Source of the DNA: an uncultured Bacteroidota bacterium | GTDB taxonomy: Bacteria; Bacteroidota; Bacteroidia; Chitinophagales; Chitinophagaceae | Length of the DNA stretch: 7,443 bases | NCBI GenBank assembly: GCA_903933995.1 | Contig: CAIZMD010000360.1 | Coordinates: forward strand, 1-7,443 | Direction: 5' to 3' | Shown: piece by piece, positions 1 through 6,142 of the stretch | Layout of the letters: every line of letters begins with the position of its first letter | Position numbering within the stretch: the first letter of the stretch is position 1 | The notes under the pieces: model-generated | Seen by the model: only the letters and a program-made list of their open reading frames with translations | What the model was told of the DNA's origin: nothing | Database searches by the model: none | Translations under genes and position numbers: made by a program

Positions 1-659
1 CTACAAGAGGTCAGGGTAACTATGCTGTTCAACAAACTGGCATCAGGGGTTTGAATGGTTCTGCTAACATGCCTTATGCGGCAGGTTGGAGTACCAACTT
101 ACCTACGCAAAACTTGGCTGCTGCATACACTGCTGGTGACCAACGCAAAGCGGTAACGGTGCTGGATATTGAAGCTTACAAAACGGCTAACCCTAGTTTT
201 GGAATTACTTACCAAGTAGCTCCTTATAAGAACACCGGTTTGTACAATCAGAAATACCTGCCTCGTAAGGGCGAAACCTCTGGTCAGTTAGAACTGAACT
301 ATACCAACAACTTCAGGATCATCCGTTATTCAGATGTATTGCTCATGGCTGCTGAAGCATATAACAGAGCTAGCGCTCCCAATGATGTAAAAGCTTTGGG
401 TTATTTAAATCAGGTTCGTGTTCGTGCTTTTGGTAACACTGCTAATAATATTGCTGCTACTGGTACGGCTCTTAGAGACGCTATCTGGAATGAACGCAGA
501 TTAGAATTGGCAATGGAAGGTGATAGATTCTTTGATTTGGTAAGAACTGGTCAAGCAGCTACCAAGATCACTGGATTTAAAGCGGGTAAGCATGAAGTAT
601 TTCCAATACCACAACAGGAAGTGGAAATTTCAGGTCTTACGCAGAATAGCGGCTATTAA
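1..659 (+). CDS. SusD/RagB-family outer-membrane glycan-binding lipoprotein, C-terminal part (5' end outside window)
   Basis: The frame is open from base 3 and ends at TAA 657-659, so about 218 C-terminal residues are present; the signal peptide and N-terminal TPR-like part lie upstream. The SusD/RagB C-terminal hallmarks are visible. IIRYSDVLLMAAEAY (from about base 318) is the helix following the glycan-binding loops, WNERRLELAMEGDRFFDLVR (from about base 486) is the family's best-conserved helix, and the tail has the form PIPQ-x-E-(x)n-QNSGY. Proteins of this family sit on the cell surface as the lid of a SusC TonB-dependent transporter and pass oligosaccharides to it. The susC gene is expected just before the window. 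The glycan cannot be read from this fragment, but the downstream GH16 genes point to a beta-1,3-glucan. The TTG at base 51 is an internal Leu codon, not a start. Family assignment is very secure; substrate is inferred. Confidence 0.96.
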   Translation, partial: TRGQGNYAVQQTGIRGLNGSANMPYAAGWSTNLPTQNLAAAYTAGDQRKAVTVLDIEAYKTANPSFGITYQVAPYKNTGLYNQKYLPRKGETSGQLELNYTNNFRIIRYSDVLLMAAEAYNRASAPNDVKALGYLNQVRVRAFGNTANNIAATGTALRDAIWNERRLELAMEGDRFFDLVRTGQAATKITGFKAGKHEVFPIPQQEVEISGLTQNSGY

Positions 660-679
660 TCACACAACAAAAACTAGAT

Positions 680-2755
680 ATGAAACCAATCAAATATTTA
701 TTTAGTGCCCTGCTGCTGGGATTAGTTCTCACAGCATGTACCAAGAAGGACTTCACAGATACGTCTTTTGTTGAAAGCGCATCTGCTCCTGATAAATTAT
801 CGGCCTTGTTTACCATTACCCAAGACAACTCGGGTTTGGTAACCATTACACCAAACGGTGAAGGCGCCGTTTCTTATGATGTATTTTTTGGAGACGCTAC
901 AACCACTGCAACCAAAGTATTGGCGGGTAAAAGCACTACCCACGTTTATAAAGAAGGCGTATACAACGTAAAATTAGTGGCTTATAATATTGCGGGTAAA
1001 ACGGTTGAAAAAACACAACAGTTGACCGTAACTTTTAAAGCACCTGAAAAATTAGAAGCTACAGTTGATATTGACGCTAGCAATAATTTTAAAGTAAACG
1101 TTGGTGCCAAAGCTTTGTATGAAACCTTTTTCCAAGTTTATTTTGGAGACGTAGTTGGTGAAATTGCTACCAATTTTAACGAGGGTCAAACCGTGAGCCA
1201 CGTGTACACAAAAACTGGTACATATACTGTGAAAGTGGTTGCCTTAAGTGGTGGTGCTGCTAAAACAGAATTTACCAAAGTGATCACTATTGTTGATCCT
1301 GTGTTGCTGCCCGTAACATTTGAATCTCCTACCATTAATTATGTCTTTAACAATTTTGACGGTGGTAATTCAACAGTGATTGCAAACCCTAAAAGTGGTG
1401 GTATCAATACCAGTGCTAAAGTGGGTAGAATGATCAAGAGTGCTGGTCAGGTATGGGGTGGTTCTGTATTGCCCTTGAGTGCACCAATTGATTTTAGTAC
1501 CAACAAGATCTTCCGCATGAAAGTCTATTCTCCAAGAGTAGGTGCTAAAGTGTTGTTGAAAGTAGAGAACGCTGCTAACGGCGGAATTAGTTTTGAAAAA
1601 GAAAGAACTACTACGGTTGCCAATGCTTGGGAAGAAATTGGATTTGACTTTTCTACCATCAACACTGCTAATGTGTACAACAATATTGTGTTGATTTTTG
1701 AACTGGGTACTGCTGGTGATGGATCGGCCAATTTTACTTTCTATTTTGATGATATCTTATTGGCTGCTACCATGCCAAGTACACAAATGGATTTGCCCGT
1801 AACATTTGATGACGCTGCGGTAAATTATTCTGTGATTGACTTTGGTAACAACGCTTCTGTAATGGCAGCTGATCCTACCAATGCGGCAAATAAAGTAATG
1901 AAAACTACCAAGCCAAATGGTGCTGAAACCTGGGCTGGTACAACCATGGGAACTGCTGCTGGTTTTGCAAAAGCCATTCCTATTAATAACACTACTTCTC
2001 AAATGAGTGTTAGGGTGTATTCTCCTGCTGCTGGAATTAAGATCAGATTGAAAATTGAAGACGCTGCTGATGGTACTAAGTCTGTTGAAACAGAAGCTAC
2101 CAGTACTGTTGCCAATGCTTGGGAAACTTTGATCTTTGACTTTAAAAATCAAGCCACAGGTACTGCTGCTATTAATGCCGCTTACAAATACAACAAAGCT
2201 TCTATCTTCTTTGACTTTGGTAATAATGGCAATGGCAAAGTATTTTATTGGGACGATGTGAAATACCTAACTACCAATGTAGTAGTTGGTTTGGGTCTTC
2301 CTCTGAACTTTGAAAACTCAGCCCTTACTTATACTTTCACCAATTTTGATGGTGGTGGTGCTACTGTGGTAGACAATCCATTTAAGACTGGTATTAACAC
2401 TACTGCCAAAGTAGGTAAGATGATTAAGAGTGCTGGTCAGCCTTGGGGTGGTTCCTTTATTGAGTTAGGTGGTCCCATTGATTTTAGCAAGAAAACCTTT
2501 AAGATGAAAGTCTATTCACCAAGAGTGGGTGCTAAGGTTTTATTAAAAGTAGAAAACAAAGACAATGGTGCGTTGAACTTTGAAAAAGAAGTAACCACTA
2601 CTGTTGCCAATGGTTGGGAAGAATTAACCTTTGACTATAGTGCCATTAATACCGCCAACAGTTACCACAAGATTGTGTTGATTTTTGAACTAGGTACCGT
2701 GGGCGATGGTTCTTCTAACTTCACTTTCTACTTTGACGATATCAATCTATTCTAA
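680..2755 (+). CDS. Surface glycan-binding lipoprotein: two PKD domains plus three carbohydrate-binding-like modules
   Basis: A 691-residue protein starting at ATG 680, 20 bases after the susD stop. Residues 1-20 form a lipoprotein signal ending in lipobox LTAC (lipid-bearing Cys20), followed by TKKD, which resembles a Bacteroidota surface-export signal. Residues ~38-119 and ~121-207 are PKD-like Ig folds, with FGD and HVY...GxYxVKLVA patterns. Residues ~210-365, ~372-530 and ~540-691 are three copies of one beta-rich module, each with an LP-x-x-F start, a central Trp (W259, W418, W589), a VYSP-x-x-G strand, VAN-x-WE and a closing FYF/WDD strand. No catalytic motif is seen. The place right after susD is where PULs usually encode a SusE/SGBP-type surface binding protein, so the likely job is multivalent glycan capture. 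The modules resemble jelly-roll carbohydrate-binding modules, but I cannot assign a CBM family by eye. Architecture is clear; ligand is inferred. Confidence 0.85.
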   Translation: MKPIKYLFSALLLGLVLTACTKKDFTDTSFVESASAPDKLSALFTITQDNSGLVTITPNGEGAVSYDVFFGDATTTATKVLAGKSTTHVYKEGVYNVKLVAYNIAGKTVEKTQQLTVTFKAPEKLEATVDIDASNNFKVNVGAKALYETFFQVYFGDVVGEIATNFNEGQTVSHVYTKTGTYTVKVVALSGGAAKTEFTKVITIVDPVLLPVTFESPTINYVFNNFDGGNSTVIANPKSGGINTSAKVGRMIKSAGQVWGGSVLPLSAPIDFSTNKIFRMKVYSPRVGAKVLLKVENAANGGISFEKERTTTVANAWEEIGFDFSTINTANVYNNIVLIFELGTAGDGSANFTFYFDDILLAATMPSTQMDLPVTFDDAAVNYSVIDFGNNASVMAADPTNAANKVMKTTKPNGAETWAGTTMGTAAGFAKAIPINNTTSQMSVRVYSPAAGIKIRLKIEDAADGTKSVETEATSTVANAWETLIFDFKNQATGTAAINAAYKYNKASIFFDFGNNGNGKVFYWDDVKYLTTNVVVGLGLPLNFENSALTYTFTNFDGGGATVVDNPFKTGINTTAKVGKMIKSAGQPWGGSFIELGGPIDFSKKTFKMKVYSPRVGAKVLLKVENKDNGALNFEKEVTTTVANGWEELTFDYSAINTANSYHKIVLIFELGTVGDGSSNFTFYFDDINLF
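1307..2752 (+). repeat. Three tandem copies of a ~150-residue module inside the binding lipoprotein; outer copies nearly alike
   Basis: Copy A covers about 1307-1770, copy B 1793-2270 and copy C 2297-2752. By hand alignment A and C share about 107 of 152 residues (~70%), while B is clearly more distant from both. The likeness extends to DNA: a 20-base exact direct repeat lies at 1685-1704 and 2672-2691 (987 bases apart), and a 15-base one, AAGAGTGCTGGTCAG, ends at 1450 and 2440. The Trp and VYSP positions survive in all three copies. The pattern implies an old duplication that made B and a more recent event (duplication, or gene conversion between A and C). Confidence 0.9.
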
Positions 2756-2773
2756 CAGGATAAAACTATTTAT

Positions 2774-3670
2774 ATGTTTAAGAAAATAACAACCCTTTCT
2801 GCCTTCTTGCTGCTTGCAGTTTTGTGGATGGCAGGTTGCAAAAAAACGGAATACAGTTTTGGATCCATGAAAACACCATCGGCGTTAAGCCTAGCGGCTA
2901 CTGTGGCTGGTGTGGATGCAACTAATCCAAACGGAAATGGTACAGGTACTGTGACTATTAAAGCCACTGCTACTGATGCCCTTACTTATAATATTGATTT
3001 TGGCGATGGTAAAACCCAAGTGGTTCCTACCGGTGCTATCACTTATAAGTATAGCACACCTGGTACCAACGACTATACCATTACTATTAATGCAGTTGGA
3101 ACTGGTGGTGCAGTTAGTACCATTAGTAAAAAAGTAACCGTATTTGTGGCATTTGAAATTCCTGCCAATATTGTTGCTGCATTAACGGGTGGTTCTACCA
3201 AAACTTGGATCACGGACAAAGACGCTCCTGGCCATTTTGGTGTAGGACCTGCTAATGAGTTTTCTCCTATCTGGTATGCGGCTGGTCCTAATACTAGAGA
3301 AGCCTGTGCTTATGACGACGAGATTAGCTTTAGCAAAGACGCCAACAATAATATTAGCATGACTATCAATAACAAAGGCCAGTCTTTTGCTATTGGTGCA
3401 GCTAGTGCCTTCTATGGTTTTAGTGGTGGTGACGCTTGTTTTGCTATGAACGTAGCTGCTGCCCGTAAATTGAGTTTTATGGATGCCAATACCGGTTCAA
3501 CCGCATCTAATAGTACCAAAATTGCCTTTACGGTTCCTGGCAACGGAATCATTAACTTTGGTACTGGTGGAACTAGTTATGAAATCCTTGCCATTACTTC
3601 AACAACTTTGAGTCTCAGAAATATTGGCATAGATGGTAACTCTTGGTACCAGAAACTCAAAATGAAATAA
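2774..3670 (+). CDS. PKD-domain lipoprotein with an unassigned C-terminal domain
   Basis: A 298-residue protein from ATG 2774, 18 bases after the previous stop. The lipoprotein signal ends in lipobox MAGC (Cys22) followed by KKTE. Residues ~37-124 form a PKD-like domain (IDFGDGKTQ, ITYKY, then the KKVTV strand). Residues ~127-298 form a separate beta-rich domain that opens with ALTGG-x-x-KTW (W145) and DAPGHFGVGP and contains two cysteines, C178 and C222, which could pair in the periplasm or outside. It ends SWYQKLKMK. I see no glycosidase acid pair or any other catalytic signature. The PKD part closely resembles that of the GH16 lipoprotein next door. Its place between the binding protein and the enzymes suggests an accessory surface glycan-binding role, possibly a SusE/F-like second binding protein. 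That is inference; I do not recognise a named function for the C-terminal domain. Confidence 0.8.
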   Translation: MFKKITTLSAFLLLAVLWMAGCKKTEYSFGSMKTPSALSLAATVAGVDATNPNGNGTGTVTIKATATDALTYNIDFGDGKTQVVPTGAITYKYSTPGTNDYTITINAVGTGGAVSTISKKVTVFVAFEIPANIVAALTGGSTKTWITDKDAPGHFGVGPANEFSPIWYAAGPNTREACAYDDEISFSKDANNNISMTINNKGQSFAIGAASAFYGFSGGDACFAMNVAAARKLSFMDANTGSTASNSTKIAFTVPGNGIINFGTGGTSYEILAITSTTLSLRNIGIDGNSWYQKLKMK

Positions 3671-4690
3671 ATGAAACATGTTTTAAGTATTGTCTGGATA
3701 GCTTCTTTCTTGCTGCTTAGTTGCGGCAAGAAAGATAGCGGCCCAGCGGCTGTTACGCCAACCAACCTAGTGTTTAATGCCGTTGTAAGTACGGACAATA
3801 GTGGTAACGTAAGCTTTACGGCATCGGCCACTAATGCAGTGAGTTATGAGTTTGATTTTGGTAATGGAATTTTTCAAACTTCTACTACCGGATCTGTTAC
3901 TTATAAATATCCCGCTGGCGGTACTTATTTGGTGAATGTGATTGCAAAAAGTAGTACGGGTGAAACCGCTGCAAAAAGCACCACCATTACGGTTACCAAA
4001 GCACTCTCCATGGTCTTTTTTGATGAGTTTGATGCACCCGGTGCACCAGACCCAACCAAGTGGGGATACGATCTTGGTGCCGGTGGATGGGGTAATAACG
4101 AATTGCAGTATTATACCAATCGCATTGACAATAGTTTTGTTTCTAATGGTACGCTGAAAATTAAAGCCATCAAAGAAAGCTTTAGCGGTAGCGCTTATAC
4201 TTCTGCTAGAATTTTATCACAGAATAAATTCTCGTTCAAGTATGGTAAGGTAGAAGTAAAAGCAAAACTACCCGCTGGTGTGGGAACATGGCCCGCTATC
4301 TGGATGTTGGGTTCCAACATTAGTACGGTTAGTTGGCCTGCCTGCGGCGAAATAGATATTATGGAACACAAGGGTTCTTCCTTGAATAAGATCTATGGCA
4401 CCGTACACCATCCTGCCCGTTTTGGCGGCAATGCCGATGGCGCTACCAAAGACATTTTAAACGCTACCACTGAGTTTCATATTTACAGCATGGAATGGGA
4501 CGCAACCACTATTAAATTCTTAGTAGATGGTACCGTTTTCCATACCGTTGGAAACAGCTCTTCTCTTCCTTTTAACCAGAATTTCTTTTTGATTTTGAAC
4601 CAGGCAATGGGTGGTTCATTTGCTGGTCCTGTAGAATCTGGATTTACCAATGCCACGTTAGAAATTGATTATATCAGGGTTTACCAATAG
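3671..4690 (+). CDS. GH16 endo-beta-1,3-glucanase (laminarinase type), PKD-bearing lipoprotein
   Basis: A 339-residue protein whose ATG directly follows the preceding TAA (zero gap), so translation is probably coupled. Lipobox LLSC places the lipid on Cys18, followed by GKKD, suggesting an outer-membrane, probably surface, enzyme. Residues ~33-110 are a PKD domain; residues ~112-339 are a complete GH16 beta-jelly-roll. The catalytic motif GEIDIME gives nucleophile E227, assisting D229 and acid/base E232. Supporting motifs are WGNNELQYYT, the GTWPAIWML strand before the active site, and the terminal DYIRVYQ. The E-x-D-x-x-E form (with the extra Met) is typical of laminarinases and other endo-beta-1,3 or 1,3-1,4 glucanases in GH16, rather than of lichenases with E-x-D-x-E. 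The likely reaction is internal hydrolysis of laminarin-like beta-glucan to oligosaccharides for the SusCD importer. Fold and active site are certain; exact linkage preference is not. Confidence 0.93.
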   Translation: MKHVLSIVWIASFLLLSCGKKDSGPAAVTPTNLVFNAVVSTDNSGNVSFTASATNAVSYEFDFGNGIFQTSTTGSVTYKYPAGGTYLVNVIAKSSTGETAAKSTTITVTKALSMVFFDEFDAPGAPDPTKWGYDLGAGGWGNNELQYYTNRIDNSFVSNGTLKIKAIKESFSGSAYTSARILSQNKFSFKYGKVEVKAKLPAGVGTWPAIWMLGSNISTVSWPACGEIDIMEHKGSSLNKIYGTVHHPARFGGNADGATKDILNATTEFHIYSMEWDATTIKFLVDGTVFHTVGNSSSLPFNQNFFLILNQAMGGSFAGPVESGFTNATLEIDYIRVYQ

Positions 4691-4698
4691 AAAAGTTT

Positions 4699-5508
4699 AT
4701 GAAGCAAGCAATCAAGAGCATCGGTGGGATACTAGTTATCCTACTGGTGCTTATTTCTGGTCATGCAAATGCTCAGTTTAAGAAATTAGTATGGAGCGAT
4801 GAGTTTAATGTGAATGGCTTGCCGGATTCTACCAAATGGGGTTATGATCTTGGTACGGGTTGCCCAACAATCTGCGGATGGGGTAACCACGAACTACAAT
4901 ATTATACCTCAAAAGTTGCTAAAAATGCCCGTGTAGAAAATGGCATGCTCATAGTAGAAGCGCACAAAGAAGCAATGCCTGGTGCCACTTATTCTTCTGC
5001 TAGACTGGTTACCAAAAACAAGGGCGATTGGAAATATGGTCGTATAGACGTTAGGGCCAAATTGAATGTAGGTCTTGGTAGCTGGCCAGCCATTTGGATG
5101 TTGCCCACCGATTGGAAATATGGTGCTTGGCCCATGAGTGGCGAGATTGACATTATGGAAAATGTTGGTTACTGGCCCGATTCTATTGTTGGCACCGTGC
5201 ACACCAATGCTTATAATGGCATGAAGGGTACGCAGAAAACCAAGGGACTCGGCTTTAAAGACCTTGCCACCGCTTTTCACGTGTATAGCATTGAATGGGA
5301 AGCTTCAGAAATTCGTTTTTATATAGACAATAAGCTCTACAACCAATTTAAAAACACGGGTAAGTCTATTGACGAGTGGCCTTTTGACCAGCGCTTTCAC
5401 GTGATTTTAAATATTGCCGTGGGCGGCGATTTCGGCGGCAAAATGGGCGTTGATGAGTCTATCTTTCCAAGACGCATGACCGTAGATTATGTAAGGGTTT
5501 ACCAATAA
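4699..5508 (+). CDS. GH16 endo-beta-1,3-glucanase (laminarinase type), exported without lipid anchor
   Basis: A 269-residue protein from ATG 4699, 8 bases after the previous stop. Residues 1-25 look like a signal peptidase I leader (hydrophobic ILVILLVLI, cleavage after ANA, Q26 next), with no lipobox cysteine and no PKD domain. Nearly all the mature protein is one GH16 domain. GEIDIMEN gives nucleophile E149, D151 and acid/base E154, and GSWPAIWMLP and the ending DYVRVYQ match its neighbour. It differs in a cysteine-bearing loop, GCPTICGWGNHELQYY, that the lipoprotein enzyme lacks and that could form a disulfide. No type IX secretion tail follows the catalytic domain, so periplasmic location is most likely, or release by another route. 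Together the two enzymes suggest stepwise cutting of a beta-1,3-glucan. It is probably the last gene of the operon, as the next gene concerns DNA damage. I found no strong intrinsic terminator after it. Confidence 0.93.
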   Translation: MKQAIKSIGGILVILLVLISGHANAQFKKLVWSDEFNVNGLPDSTKWGYDLGTGCPTICGWGNHELQYYTSKVAKNARVENGMLIVEAHKEAMPGATYSSARLVTKNKGDWKYGRIDVRAKLNVGLGSWPAIWMLPTDWKYGAWPMSGEIDIMENVGYWPDSIVGTVHTNAYNGMKGTQKTKGLGFKDLATAFHVYSIEWEASEIRFYIDNKLYNQFKNTGKSIDEWPFDQRFHVILNIAVGGDFGGKMGVDESIFPRRMTVDYVRVYQ

Positions 5509-5554
5509 TCTTGATTTTTTGAATGATCCACGCTAGGTAAAATCTTTTTACTTA

Positions 5555-5579
5555 ATATTGCTAAATAATTTAGCAATAT
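5555..5579. promoter_or_regulatory. Perfect 25-base palindrome overlapping the umuD start codon (candidate operator)
   Basis: The left arm ATATTGCTAAAT (5555-5566) and its exact reverse complement (5568-5579) flank a single central A at 5567. The right arm ends inside the umuD ATG at 5578-5580. As DNA this looks like a dimer-binding operator placed to block transcription of umuDC. As RNA the same bases could fold into a stem that buries the AU of the start codon. It does not match the E. coli SOS box (CTGT-N8-ACAG) or the Bacillus box (CGAAC-N4-GTTCG). A weaker inverted repeat, TAGGTAAAA/TTTTACTTA with one G-T pair, lies just upstream at 5534-5554. The palindrome itself is certain; its role is inferred. 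Confidence 0.7.
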
Positions 5580-6012
5580 GACCATCTCTATCCTGGGCAG
5601 ATCTTGGCGTTCCGCCCTACCCATCCGCAAGATTCCCTTTATCAAAACCAGTATTTCCGCGGGTTTTCCATCGCCGGCGCAGGATTTTATGGAGGACGAT
5701 ATTAACCTCCAGGAGATGTTGGTGCCCAAACCCTTATCTACCTTTTTGATTCGCGTGAAAGGTGATTCCATGATGAACGCCTTTATCCCAGATGGCGCCC
5801 TCCTGGTGGTAGACCGCTCTTTGAAAGCCGGGCACGGCAAGATCATTGTGGCCGTGTTAAACGGGGAATTTACCGTGAAGCGATTGGTCAAGACCGCCCG
5901 CTCCTGGGTGTTGCATCCAGAAAATCCATCTTACAAACCCATTGTACTTACGGAAGAAATGGACTTTAAGGTCTGGGGGGTAGTGACCCGCGTACTAGTT
6001 GATCCCAAGTAA
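5578..6012 (+). CDS. umuD: UmuD-like S24 self-cleaving subunit of translesion polymerase V
   Basis: A 144-residue protein; E. coli UmuD has 139. The self-cleavage site lies in SAGFPSPAQDF, between A28 and G29, where E. coli UmuD has Cys-Gly within an almost identical GFPSPA context. The catalytic Ser is S64 (in KGDSM) and the general-base Lys is K101 (in GEFTVKRL), each four residues later than S60 and K97 of UmuD. There is no N-terminal DNA-binding HTH, so this is not a LexA-type repressor. In the known system RecA filaments trigger self-cleavage, and the trimmed dimer joins UmuC to form Pol V. ATG 5578 is the only sensible start, since the next Met (M38) would delete the cleavage site. The gene looks richer in G+C than the preceding glycan genes, and umuC follows 132 bases later. 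The palindrome over its start suggests direct control. Confidence 0.95.
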   Translation: MTISILGRSWRSALPIRKIPFIKTSISAGFPSPAQDFMEDDINLQEMLVPKPLSTFLIRVKGDSMMNAFIPDGALLVVDRSLKAGHGKIIVAVLNGEFTVKRLVKTARSWVLHPENPSYKPIVLTEEMDFKVWGVVTRVLVDPK

Positions 6013-6030
6013 ACTGGTTCCACAACCGGA

Positions 6031-6142
6031 TCATGAACTCAGACCCAAAACCCACACCCCACACCCGAACTCAGATTCACACCCCAACCATAAACTCACT
6101 CATGAACCCAGACCCACAACCTGAACCCACACCCCAATCCCC
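6031..6142 (+). repeat. C/A-rich, G-poor degenerate repeats between umuD and umuC
   Basis: The 132-base spacer 6013-6144 contains, by hand count, 59 C and only 11 G. A composite unit recurs three times: GAAC(T/C)CAGA followed by CACACCCCA. The first half is at 6035-6043, 6067-6075 and 6104-6112; the second half ends at 6061, 6086 and 6136. The 15-mer ATGAACTCAGACCCA (6033-6047) recurs with one mismatch at 6102-6116, exactly 69 bases later, and CCCACACCCCA is exact at 6051-6061 and 6126-6136. The RNA would be rich in unpaired C and nearly free of G, which is the general character of Rho loading sites. No recognised repeat family is assigned. Confidence 0.75.

Noticed and set aside
1757..2152. 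131-codon open frame on the minus strand inside the binding lipoprotein gene
   Set aside because: It lies wholly opposite a well-supported gene and its translation shows no recognisable domain, so it is most likely a chance frame. The same applies to the other minus-strand frames in the window.
5507..5520. AATC-TT-GATT followed by a T-run just after the second GH16 gene, as an intrinsic terminator
   Set aside because: The stem is only four A/T-rich pairs with a two-base loop, too weak to call a terminator.
5509..5554. Bacteroidota-type promoter for umuDC (TTTG at 5518-5521 as a -33 element, and an A/T-rich stretch downstream)
   Set aside because: No convincing TAnnTTTG -7 element at the right spacing; the TTTG alone is too short to support a call.
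5578..6012. LexA-type SOS repressor
   Set aside because: The protein has the S24 cleavage and catalytic parts but only about 28 residues before the cleavage site, with no helix-turn-helix. Length and residue positions match UmuD.
6031..6142. CRISPR array between umuD and umuC
   Set aside because: Repeats are short, degenerate and unevenly spaced (32 and 37 bases), without distinct spacers or nearby cas genes.
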